64,000 nt of DNA. Source: Sympetrum striolatum. Taxonomy: Eukaryota > Arthropoda > Insecta > Odonata > Libellulidae. A model generated the notes under the pieces. The model did not search any database, had not been told where the DNA came from, and saw only the letters and a list, made by a program, of their open reading frames with translations. Shown in pieces: positions 27,560 through 37,101 of the stretch; positions within the stretch are counted from its first letter, which is position 1, and the number at the start of each line of letters is the position of its first letter. Where the stretch lies: NCBI GenBank assembly GCA_947579665.1, contig OX388348.1, forward strand, positions 12,276,001 through 12,340,000, written 5' to 3'. The position numbers and the translations under genes are program-made.

Positions 27560-28450
27560 ATGGAGGGGAAGTGCTCTCGATGCGAAGACGAGCTGCCTGG
27601 AGATGGGAATGTCGTTTTCTGCAAATTCTGTAATAGGAGACTCCATTATGGGTGTGCGGGTATTAGAGAGACTACATATAGACAAATGTCGAAGAAAACT
27701 AAAGATACGTGGAAATGCATATCCTGTAGGACATCTTAAGTTGATGGAGAAGAAGATGCAAACTCGAAAGGTAAAGCTTCTGAGGCTGACGTTGATCGTC
27801 TGGCTCGTATGGAATCAGACCTTTGTGATATTAAAAATAGTCTCTCTTTTATAAGTGATAAGTATGACTTTTTGTGTGAGCAGATAAGCATAATTAAAGA
27901 GCTAACAAATGTTATTAATGATTTAAAATCCGAAGTAGACGAGAAGAGTAAGTCCATTGAAAGCCTACGTACTACCATTCAAAATCTTGAACAAGATAAA
28001 CTTAGCCATTCAATAGAAATAGTGGGAGTAGAAGTTAAGAACGTAAATGATTGTACAAAGGTAGCTGAAGAGATTGCCAGAGGCATTTCTGTAGAAACAT
28101 TCAGTATTAAAGACATTGATGATTGTTATTATATTCCAAAAAGGAGAGAGACTGGAAAAGGAAAACTAACTGTAAAATTTGTGTCTAAAGTTATGAAGGA
28201 CAAATGGCTGGCTAATAGGAAAAATCTTGTAAATGCTACACTTAATCATGTTCATGTTGGTGGTAAATTCTTCATAAATGAATGTCTGTCATCTTACTAT
28301 AGTAAATTGTTATGGCAAGCTAAGACTAAGGGAAAAGAAAAGGGTTTTAAGTTTATTTGGGTAAAAAATGGGAAAATACTAGCAAAAAAAGATGAAAATT
28401 CTACAATAATTAGAATAAGTAATGAGAAAGATATTAAAAATATTGTTTGA
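27560..28450 (+). pseudogene. LINE ORF1 protein: PHD finger, coiled coil, FP-like C terminus; one in-frame stop
   Basis: ORF1 proteins bind the element's RNA and act as chaperones in the retrotransposition particle. Residues about 4-55 form a PHD-type zinc finger: CSRC, FCKFCNRRLHYGC (Cys-x2-Cys, His-x2-Cys) and WKCISC. A TAA at 27,737-27,739 then interrupts the frame. Translation continues in the same frame with an acidic linker, a coiled coil near residues 95-150, and a C-terminal region with FINECLSSYYSKLLWQAK and FKFIWVKNGKILAKK. That region resembles the FP25K-like domain common in insect LINE ORF1 proteins. The ATG at 27,560 is the first Met just upstream of the zinc finger. ORF2 starts 54 bp after the ORF1 stop. 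Apart from the stop the 297-codon frame is complete. Confidence 0.88.
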
Positions 28451-28504
28451 TATGTTATAAAGTCCTAAGACTCAAATCCTATACATTTGCATTCTACATT
28501 TGCC

Positions 28505-31429
28505 ATGGCTATTATTGATTGTATTTATAAAACAATGGACATAAAAAACTATAGTTATTATAATTTGGGTTATGTTGTTAAAACCACATATGATTTGAGT
28601 GTCTTACATTTAAATGTGAGATTTATTAAAAATAAATGGAATGAGATAAACATAGTATTGCACTCTCTTAAGAATAAACTAAATTTTGATGTCTTGATAT
28701 TTACTGAAGTGAATTTGAGCCAGACTGAAGTTCCAATGTATAGTTTAGGAGAGTATAATACTTTTTATAAATTAAGAGAAAACAAAATTGGTGGTGGTAT
28801 ATTATTGTATGTAAGGAAAACTTTAAATTTTGTGGAACATAGTATGCATTTTGAACATTCTGAAGCATTACTGGGAAGTATAACTGATGATAGCATAAAT
28901 ATGACATTGTTATGTGTATATAGACCTCCAAATAAAAGTGTTGTTGGCTATATTAAGGAAATTAAGAAATGTATAAATGAGTTTAGAAATAATGAGTGTT
29001 TGATAGTAGGAGATATAAACATTGATATAAGGGATAAGAATAACCTGAGTACCATCCGATATAAAGATGTACTTGCTGGGAATGGTTTCTGCAATATTAT
29101 AAATGAATACACAAGAGAAGCTATAGTTAATAATAGAGTATGCAGATCTTGTATTGATCATATGTGGTATAGAGGTTATTTATTTACACCTGATGGTATT
29201 GTTATCAAAACTAATATTTCAGATCATTATGTCACTGCTACAGGTTTGATGTGTTCTAAACAGGGAGGACTAAAAAATAATAAAAAAAATAAGGAAACCT
29301 ACACATATATATGTAACAAAAAAGTCAAGGGTTTTTTAGATGAACAAGATTGGAGTAGTGTGTTTAATGCTATTAATCCTGATATAATGTATGATAACAT
29401 AACTACTTCTTTTAATAATATCTACGCAAAATCTTCAGTAATAAGACATGTCGTTAAAAAACCTATCAAGAAAGAATGGATGGACCATAATCTTCTGAGG
29501 TAAATAATTCTAAGGGATACTTTATTTAGAAAATGGAAAAATAATCCAACTAACATATCTTATAAACAAAAGTATCAAAGGCAAAGAAATATGGTTACAA
29601 ATGCAATTAGGAGGCAAAAGAGCAAGTACTACTTAAACAGGTTTGCTGCCATTGGAAATGATCCAAAAAGTATTTGGTCTGAGATAAATAGAATGTTGAG
29701 TAGAAAAACTAAAAATTCTCTTAAGGATATATATTTAAGAGGTTTTCCTAATATGAAAGATATAGAATTAGGAAAAGTTTTCTTAGAACAATTCACCAGT
29801 GATATTGAAAAACTAACAATTAAGTGCAACATTAAATTGCTTAATATACCTAAATACTGCCTACAAAACAGTATTTATGTTCAAGATGTCTCAATAGATG
29901 AAATTAGAAGAATATTATCTACTTTGGAAAATAAAGGACCAGGGACTGATAATATTAGGATGGTTGATATTAAATCTTGTGGGACACTTCTACCTATCCT
30001 GAATACTTTTGTAAATCAATGTTTAGTGAATGCTTCAGTACCTAAAAAATTGAAGACTGCAATTGTTCTTCCTGTCCATAAGGGGGGTTCATATTTTGAT
30101 ACAGATAATTATAGACCCATCTCTATATTACCATCCCTTCATAAGGTCTTGGAGAGACATATGGCAAATTCATTGTCTGTTTTTATGGAAAAGCATAGTA
30201 TCATATCTAGAAATCAATTCGCTTTCCAAAAATCCAAAGGAACCAAAATGGCATGAGAGAAACTATCTGAAATAGTTAAAAATGCCTTAGATTGTAGATT
30301 ATCTGTAATTTTACTTTTCATAGATTTAAAAAAGGCCTTTGATACTGTTAACCATGATATACTTTTAGATAAACTAAATTCAATTGGTATAAGGGGAATC
30401 ACTTATGAGTGGTTTAAAAACTACCTGATGGATAGAAGCATAAGAATTAAAATTCATGATCATGTAAGTGAGCCTTCTCCCATATCAATGGGTGTACCTC
30501 AGGGCTCAATTCTTGGACCCATATTGTTTTTAATATATATAAATGATATATTTCATGTTGTAAAAAATTCTACTCTGTTGTTGTATGCTGATGACGCTTT
30601 GCTAATTACAGTGCACAAGAACTTTGATACTGCACATGAGAGGTTGGAGAATGATTTTAAGAATATTTTATTTTGGGCCCATGACAATAAACTAGTTGTT
30701 AATCAAAAGAAATCAAAAGTAATGCATATCATACCCAAGATAAATTATAAAAGATGTGTTAACATTCCAATTCATTCTCATGAATGCTTACATGATTATA
30801 CTCGAATGTGCACATGCCCTTATCTTGAACAGGTAGAGAAATACAAATATTTGGGAGTTATTATAGATGATTCTTTTAAATTTTCACATCATATTATTGT
30901 CTTAAATAGTAGACTAAGACGAATTCTACATCAAGTTCATTATATAAATCAGCTCCTCTCTTACGATGCTTTCAAATTAATATATCATGGATTAGTGGAA
31001 AACCTGTTGAGGTATGGTATAACCATTTGGGGTAATGGAAATAGCACTCTCCATAGGTTAATTATGAAAAAACAAAATAAGTTTATATAAATGTTATTTA
31101 ACAAAAAATGTAAAGATCAGGGAAATGTTCAAATGATGTTTAATTCTATTGATGTATTACAACTTGAAAAACTTGTCACTTATACTATAATTGTGGACAA
31201 TTATTTCTCTAATGTGTATAAAAATGAACGTGTTTGTAATTTTCCTCAGAATTTGAGGAAAACTGAACCATATACTGTACCTACTTTTTCTACCACATAC
31301 GGTAGTAATAGTTTTAAAGTTCTGGTCCCTAAAAAATTTAATTCGTTACCCAAGGATCTTAATGCACTGAACACAATTAGTGAGGTTAAGAAAAAAGTCA
31401 AAGAATGGTTGCTTCAAGAGTCTTTGTAA
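28505..31429 (+). pseudogene. LINE ORF2: endonuclease plus reverse transcriptase; three in-frame stops
   Basis: ORF2 nicks target DNA and reverse-transcribes the element RNA at the nick. The AP-endonuclease-like domain is shown by LHLNVR, FTEVNL, GGGILLYVR, VYRPPN, IVGDINIDI, CIDHMWYRG and SDHYV. The reverse transcriptase is shown by DNYRPISILPSLHKVLE, FIDLKKAFDTVNHDIL, GVPQGSILGPILFLIYIND, the catalytic LLYADDALL and YKYLGVIID. The C-terminal part ends with FNSLPKDL and WLLQESL. Stops at 29,501 (TAA), 30,254 (TGA) and 31,088 (TAA) all lie in the same frame as the surrounding coding sequence. No net frameshift has accumulated over about 975 codons. The ATG at 28,505 was chosen as the first Met; the frame is open slightly further upstream. 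Confidence 0.93.
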
Positions 31430-31553
31430 GATTGACGTTAGTGTTAAAATAGTACCACTAAGCTGTAAATTAGGAACCTGCTGACAAGCATTTGATGCTT
31501 AGCAGGACTGAGTTGGTTTTATCTTTATTTCTTGCTATGAACAAATATGAATT
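31430..31553 (+). other. LINE 3' UTR, proximal part
   Basis: Non-coding sequence after the ORF2 stop. It resumes at 34,952 beyond the inserted DNA transposon and continues to the (ATT)n tail near 35,130. The T-rich distal part ends with GTACATGCATGTAACGAAAT before the tail, as is usual for LINE 3' ends of this group. Confidence 0.75.
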
Positions 31554-31563
31554 ATGTGATTAT
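31554..31563 (+). repeat. Target-site duplication, left copy (10 bp)
   Basis: ATGTGATTAT immediately precedes the left terminal inverted repeat and is repeated exactly at 34,942-34,951 after the right one. Confidence 0.9.
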
Positions 31564-32528
31564 AATTGGGCCATTCCATGCCAAGTGGTCTAGTGGCCCC
31601 CGCTCGACCATCACGGATTTCGATGAAATTTTGTATGGACATTCACGCATATCTCTTATGAACATTCGTAAAGTTTTTCTTTCGCCAATGGTATACTTGC
31701 TGAGATATAGAAGATTGTTTGACCCCGTGTCGCTGCCTTCTTCAACATGACTATGAGTTTTCAGTATTTTTGAGGCGTTGTATCTCAGAGAATTGTTTTA
31801 TGAAGTAAACACACTTTGGCTATCTTCAACAACTTTTTTTGCTCTATTAAACAAAGTAATAAAAATAACTGTAAGAGCGACCTCCTTGCAGAAAATTCTG
31901 TGCAAAACTGGCCCAAAAAATTGCGGATCGAAAAAATATTAAAACTTTGGCTTTTTATATCTCAAGAAGAAATGATACAATCAACGTGAAACTTATCGCA
32001 TGATAGCATATAAATACATAGTTTATAAATAGAAAGTTTCATATTCCTAGTACTTTCCATTATTTTAAAAATTGAGTCAACATTTGGCAATTTTTGTAAA
32101 AAAGCCAAAAATAGGCTATTTTTACCCCGCTTTTACAAAAAAAGACCCTCCGGAATTTCTTTTGAAAAATTTTTATTAAATAGAGAACGTTTTCAACCCT
32201 CTAAAAAAGTATATCTAGTTTTTCATCTCGAGCATATAAGGCCCTAGAAATAGGGACAACTATGAGGATGACATTTGTAAAAACTTCAAAAATAGGTTAT
32301 TTTCTGCCCGCTCTTAGAAAAGAAAGACCTTTTCGATACTCTTGTAAATTATTTTCATTTGAAAGAGCATATTTCAAACCTCTTAAAAAAGTACACTTGG
32401 TTTTTCATCGCGAGCACGTACAGCCCTAAAAAAATTAACAAAGTTGAGAACGTTGCTATGGTGGCGCCACATGTCTTCTGTTGTTTATCGTCCTGGTTAT
32501 TTTATGTAGACATTTTTAGTATATATAT
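31564..32528 (+). repeat. Left terminal inverted repeat (~965 bp), containing two diverged ~181-bp tandem subrepeats
   Basis: Pairs with 33,971-34,941 along its whole length, ending internally at GTAGACATTTTTAGTATAT. Inside it, the stretch around 32,093-32,250 (AAAAATAGGCTATTTTTACC and so on) is repeated in diverged form around 32,272-32,433 (AAAAATAGGTTATTTTCTGC), with a period of about 181 bp. Each subrepeat ends in a motif of the form TTTTTCATC(T/G)CGAGCA. Confidence 0.88.
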
Positions 32529-33463
32529 ATATACAAAGAATAAAAAACCAAGGCACCAATCAGATTAGCTACTGTTGATAGTGGGAGAGGTGTCAGGGGG
32601 AGGAGGAAGAGGGTTAACAATGGACAGAATGGAAGAATAATTAGTAAACTAAATTAACTTCTAAGTTAGTTAATTTACTAAAGTAACAAATTATAACAAA
32701 GTAACAAATTATAACAAAGGTTCTGTTGAAACATGGGTAAAGAATCTTTAGAAGAGAGTTCGGTTAAGTCGTGGCTATGTGGCCATTCTGTTTTGTGTTA
32801 CTTCGAGTTTTTTTTTAATTGTGAGTCTTGCCATATTTTCATTTCTTGGATCCTTCAAATTTCATCCATACTCCACTTGAGGTTCCTCTAGAAAATTGAC
32901 AGCTGCTTAGTTTTCAGTAAGTATTTTATTGACATAGCACTCTCGCATGGCCACGTTTTGAACTGAGCTGCTGTATTTGTCGTATTCCATCATATTTTTA
33001 TAACTTCTTTTTCCAGAATTTGCATTATTGCACTAAATATTGCGATTTCACTAATTTTAAATGCATTTCGAAGAGTCAGATGAAAATCCCACCTTGCCCT
33101 TCTGTGTTGTTGGGGAAAAACTTTCGTCCATTTGCCATCATGGTTCATTTTATTCCAATAAAATTGGGCTGCAATAGGTGCACAATTTATCATTGCAGGA
33201 AAAAGTGTTCATTTTTCTGCGATCGGAGGTTGGGAACACAGAGTATGATCAAATCTGTTTCCATCACAATGCAATGTATTTAGAAAAGTATTAAATTAAG
33301 CAAAAGTCATGCTGCAACCCAATTAACAAAAAAAAACATACAGCTAAACATGGGCTGCTGAAAGTCAATCTAGCCTTGTCTAATGATTTGCAAAAATGGG
33401 CAAAAACAAATGTGAAGCCTGGTCAAAAAATTTGTTCCAAGATATACAGCCAAATATGTTTCT
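32529..33463. other. Interior of the long-TIR transposon, no gene recognised
   Basis: About 0.9 kb between the left inverted repeat and the protein remnant. Short open frames on both strands (for example near 32,990-33,280) show no family resemblance I recognise. A short frame from the ATG at 32,733 has scattered Cys/His but no clear motif. Confidence 0.5.
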
Positions 33464-33903
33464 ATGGTCCAAAACACTACTGACTCTTCGTCATCGGAAA
33501 ACTGCGATATGGATATTTCGGACACGGTAAATCGAAGTTTTACTGATTTGGGATCCACTCCGTTAAGAATTCGGAGAGTGAGTAGTAGGGATAAAGTGAA
33601 CCTACGTGTAACGAAAAATTGAACGCATGCAGAAAGTAGTAGCAGACAAAACAACGTTAGCCGCTGGAATACCAGCTGAATATATAGGACAAACTAGTCA
33701 GTGTGATGTTGAGGAATGCTCGTCATGCTGATCTAATAAAAGAAATTCAAACAAAAATTAAAATATCCGATGAATCGATTAAAGTTCAACTATTGGCATT
33801 GGCCCCAAAGAGTTGGTCGATAGCACTAACAGCGAAAACATTTGGGGTATCAGAACGTATAGTGAAAGCAACACGGCTGGTATTGCATGGCTATCAGGCG
33901 TAA
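33464..33903 (+). pseudogene. Fragment of a helix-turn-helix protein inside the long-TIR transposon, two frameshifts
   Basis: Three successive frames give one plausible protein. The first (ATG at 33,464) is Ser-rich, includes SSSSENCDMDISDTVNRSF and LRIRRVSSRDKV, and stops at 33,622. The second continues with QKVVADKTTLAAGIPAEYIG and a Cys-containing stretch. The third runs to 33,903 with KEIQTKIKISDESIKVQLLA, then PKSWSIALTAKTFGVSERIV. The last part, S-W-S followed by FGVSE, looks like a helix-turn-helix. It recalls a domain (leucine-rich segment, APKSWS, FGVSExxV) that I know from proteins of animal repeat families, but I cannot name the family. The reading stops at the border of the right inverted repeat, so any nuclease domain is missing. 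Confidence 0.55.
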
Positions 33904-33913
33904 CCCCTACGGG

Positions 33914-33962
33914 CCATGAATGGTACTGGTAGTGACGATGTCACTACCAGTACCAGTCATGG
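33914..33962. repeat. Strong hairpin at the inner edge of the right inverted repeat
   Basis: Two 23-nt arms (33,914-33,936 and 33,940-33,962) pair with a single mismatch around the 3-nt loop GAT. The innermost 15 bp (GGTACTGGTAGTGAC) pair perfectly. It follows the stop of the protein remnant by about 10 bp and precedes the inverted repeat by 8 bp. Confidence 0.85.
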
Positions 33963-33970
33963 ACCAACGC

Positions 33971-34941
33971 TATATACTAAAAATGTCTACATAAAATAAC
34001 CAGGACGATAAACAACAGAAGACATGTGGCGCCACCATAGCAACGTTCTCAACTTTGTTAATTTTTTTAGGGCTGTACGTGCTCGCGATGAAAAACCAAG
34101 TGTACTTTTTTAAGAGGTTTGAAATATGCTCTTTCAAATGAAAATAATTTACAAGAGTATCGAAAAGGTCTTTCTTTTCTAAGAGCGGGCAGAAAATAAC
34201 CTATTTTTGAAGTTTTTACAAATGTCATCCTCATAGTTGTCCCTATTTCTAGGGCCTTATATGCTCGAGATGAAAAACTAGATATACTTTTTTAGAGGGT
34301 TGAAAACGTTCTCTATTTAATAAAAATTTTTCAAAAGAAATTCCGGAGGGTCTTTTTTTGTAAAAGCGGGGTAAAAATAGCCTATTTTTGGCTTTTTTAC
34401 AAAAATTGCCAAATGTTGACTCAATTTTTAAAATAATGGAAAGTACTAGGAATATGAAACTTTCTATTTATAAACTATGTATTTATATGCTATCATGCGA
34501 TAAGTTTCACGTTGATTGTATCATTTCTTCTTGAGATATAAAAAGCCAAAGTTTTAATATTTTTTCGATCCGCAATTTTTTGGGCCAGTTTTGCACAGAA
34601 TTTTCTGCAAGGAGGTCGCTCTTACAGTTATTTTTATTACTTTGTTTAATAGAGCAAAAAAAGTTGTTTAAGATAGCCAAAGTGTGTTTACTTCATAAAA
34701 CAATTCTCTGAGATACAACGCCTCAAAAATACTGAAAACTCATAGTCATGTTGAAGAAGGCAGCGACACGGGGTCAAACAATCTTCTATATCTCAGCAAG
34801 TATACCATTGGCGAAAGAAAAACTTTACGAATGTTCATAAGAGATATGCGTGAATGTCCATACAAAATTTCATCGAAATCTGTGATGGTCGAGCGGGGCA
34901 CTTCTCTGAAATCAGACCACTTGGCATGGAATGACCCAATT
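33971..34941 (-). repeat. Right terminal inverted repeat (~971 bp)
   Basis: Reverse complement of the left repeat, starting TATATACTAAAAATGTCTAC and ending GGAATGACCCAATT. One clear length difference is near the outer end, where the right repeat has a TGATTTCAGAGAAGTG-like segment and the left has a shorter TAGTGGCC. Confidence 0.9.
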
Positions 34942-34951
34942 ATGTGATTAT
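34942..34951 (+). repeat. Target-site duplication, right copy (10 bp)
   Basis: ATGTGATTAT, identical to 31,554-31,563. Confidence 0.9.
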
Positions 34952-35256
34952 TTTTTGGTTGTTTTTTTTACTTCTTAAGAAGATTTCAATTTTTGTAAGC
35001 CTATCAAAGGCAGGATTTAAAAGTTTTTTTTTGTCACTTTTTTGTTTCACTTTCAAATTACAATTTTGTAAAAAATGTTTGTACATGCATGTAACGAAAT
35101 AAAGTAATAATTATTATTATTATTATATTACAATTGCATTACTATCTTGCTTAAATCATTACCCTCCCACACAAGCCAAAATATATTTAGTAGACTATTA
35201 GTACATAGAATAATTAGAACATTAGATAATTACAAGATTAGTCATTATATGTAGTA

Positions 35257-35333
35257 CAGTCCTGGCCAAAATTAACGCAGCACCGGCCGTAAGGATCGCT
35301 AGGGAGGTGCTGCGTTAATTTTGGCCAGGAGTG
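35257..35333. mobile_element. 77-bp miniature Tc1/mariner-type element
   Basis: Two 28-bp inverted repeats (35,257-35,284 and 35,306-35,333) match at 27 of 28 positions and enclose only 21 bp. The outer bases CAGTCCTGGCCAAAATTAAC and the flanking TA on both sides (35,255-35,256 and 35,334-35,335) fit Tc1/mariner ends and their TA target duplication. It is too small to encode anything. It is either an extreme miniature element or the two ends of a larger element joined by internal deletion. Confidence 0.82.
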
Positions 35334-36911
35334 TACAATGAATAAATCTAAAATGATGCATTTGTATTTTCAAAATATTATTCCTTGATTTTCATTTGTA
35401 ATTGGTAAATTTAATTTTTTAATGATATTAGATCATAAAATGAGCATTGCCCTTTAGTGTTAAGTGTTACAAAAGCATTAAATTTGTGATAGCTTTTTTG
35501 ATACCTCTCAAGTTATGGTCTATCTATGAAGATGATAGAATGAAATGAAATTACTGAATCTTTTGGGTTTACTTCATGTAAAGGGAATTACTGCATTTGT
35601 GATATTTCTCCTCATTTACCTGTATATTTGGTTTTCAAGAAGAAAACAGAGAATATTTTAGTAGATGTAGATTCTTGCAAGAGGCATATTATGGAATCAT
35701 CAAGTGACAAGCAATTGGTAATCTGAGGCAAGTTGTTTCTTAAAGGAGCAGAAAAAAATTAAATCCTAAAATTGTCATCACCTAATTCATGCATTAGTTT
35801 ACCACAACTTGCCTCACCCTTCCTTGGCAAAAATGCTTCAGGTAGCTTTAATTTGAGACTTCTCATGAGTTTCACTCTATCCTTTGTCCTTCTGTATGTT
35901 CTATCTCCTCCTCTCTTGTTTCTTTTTGGCAATGATCTCTCTAGTCAGATATTGGCATCAACCAGTGGGATTTGTTTTCATACAAAGCATGCCACCAAAT
36001 AGTCTGATCCAGGATGGGTGGGAATATAGGAGACAAAAGCAGTGCAGATTCAGATTTCCAGGATAACTTCTTCCACTCGCTCGCAATACAGTAATTGCTT
36101 ATGAAGTATATGAATGATAAATATCTTGAGAAAGCAGTTTTAATGAATTAGGATTATCTAATGTTATACCATTACTTTTCAATGATTATTGAGCAATAAT
36201 TTTCCACATTTCATGTTAGAGAACGCACTCTGGTTATGGTGTATGATCAAATAAATAACATTTTTGATGCAAGCATAGCTTTTCATGCATTCTGAAGCAT
36301 TTGTGTAGAGATTAAAAACCCTACATTTCCATTTTGCCTCTTGAATTCAACAGGATGTAATTTAATATTAGAAATTAGCTATAATGAGTACGCTTTACAA
36401 CAAGTACTTTTCCAATTTTTGTCAGGACTTGTATAATGAACTTCTACTGTATTAGGTATCTCTTCATACCAGTTTTTCTGTTATGAGAAGTCATTGTGCA
36501 GGATGTGTGCATAGATAAGAACACAATATCCAGGTGTAATATCCTAAATGTTCTGTAATACAATGCATGATTAAAGATATCTTACAAAGAGAGAAATGGT
36601 CACATTTTTCTTTAAAAAACAGTAAAAGCTGATCTAACTCTCATATTGAAATTGGTGAAAAATAACATCACTGATAAAGCATGAACTTTCATTTTTACTG
36701 ATTAGTGTCATTATGATAAAATTAACTTCAAATCGTAAGATTTGGGTAAGAAAAATGTATTATTTCAACTACTCTCACACTTATTCTGGAGCTTGATAAA
36801 AGTAAATGAGCCCATGTTATATCTATTTCCAATATAAGCATAAGTGTAGTAAGATTAAGTTTTGCATTTTAAAAGTTCTGTAAACTAATCTCATTTTTAT
36901 ATATTTTATAG
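35334..36911. other. AT-rich sequence, no supported gene
   Basis: Presumably intron or upstream sequence of the SH2 exon at 36,912. The only open frame of note (35,772-36,066) lacks homology I recognise. I did not find an exon for the first half of the SH2 domain here. Confidence 0.5.
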
Positions 36912-37101
36912 AAGTGCCAATGGATTTATGCATATGAGAATCCAGAAAAACAAAGAAAGTGGGAGATACATTCTTGGACAGTTTAGTCAGCCGTTCAGCA
37001 GTATACCTGAGATGATCCATTTCTACACCTTCAACAGACTACCAATCAAAGGGGCAGAGCATATGTGTCTCTTACATCCTGTCATAGAGCAGCTGCTTTA
37101 G
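36912..37101 (+). CDS. Last coding exon of an SHB/SHF-type SH2 adaptor protein
   Basis: SH2 adaptors of the SHB family link phosphotyrosine on receptors to signalling proteins at the membrane. After a polypyrimidine-containing TTTTATAG acceptor, the exon completes a split codon and encodes the C-terminal half of an SH2 domain. It has SANGFMHMRI (strand C/D), GRYILGQFSQPFSSIPEMIH (the FSSIPEMI turn into helix B), FYTFNRLPIKGAEH and LLHPV, followed by six residues and TAG. The GFMHM, GQ-S-PF-S-PE and LPIKGAEH-LL-PV pattern is characteristic of SHB, SHF and SHE proteins rather than Src or Grb2 types. SH2 at the extreme C terminus is also their normal layout. The phosphotyrosine-binding Arg lies in the preceding exon, which I did not find in the window; it may lie beyond the LINE and satellite. 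Confidence 0.85.

Larger units (their letters stand above)
31564..34941. mobile_element. DNA transposon with ~970-bp terminal inverted repeats, nested in the LINE 3' UTR
   Basis: The element begins AATTGGGCCATTCCATGCC and ends with the reverse complement of AATTGGGTCATTCCATGCC. It is flanked by the 10-bp duplication ATGTGATTAT. The inverted repeats span about 31,564-32,528 and 33,971-34,941 and are almost identical, apart from a small difference near base 45 of the repeat and a few substitutions. About 1.44 kb lies between them, containing only fragments of a protein gene. Very long inverted repeats with 9-11 bp duplications are typical of Mutator-like elements and of some foldback elements. 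No MULE transposase is visible, so this is a non-autonomous or degraded copy and the superfamily is unproven. It entered the LINE after the LINE inserted. Confidence 0.9.
27425..35130 (+). mobile_element. Nearly full-length non-LTR retrotransposon (CR1/Jockey-like), interrupted by a DNA transposon
   Basis: It has a 5' UTR of about 130 bp, ORF1 (PHD finger, coiled coil, FP-like C terminus), ORF2 (endonuclease and reverse transcriptase) and a 3' UTR. The 3' UTR ends with an AATAAA-like signal at 35,098 and an (ATT)n tail at about 35,109-35,130. A 3,378-bp DNA transposon with its 10-bp target duplication splits the 3' UTR at 31,563. Without it the LINE is about 4.3 kb, normal for these clades. 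ORF1 and ORF2 each stay in one frame but carry one and three in-frame stops, so this copy is dead. The 5' limit is uncertain and I found no convincing target-site duplication for the LINE. Clade assignment rests on architecture and motifs only. Confidence 0.9.

Noticed and set aside
28701..29161. Minus-strand open frames inside the LINE.
   Set aside because: They are shadows of the ORF2 endonuclease region, which has clear catalytic motifs on the + strand.
31547..31750. Open frame crossing into the left inverted repeat.
   Set aside because: It spans the LINE/transposon junction and the repeat end, has no homology, and cannot predate the insertion.
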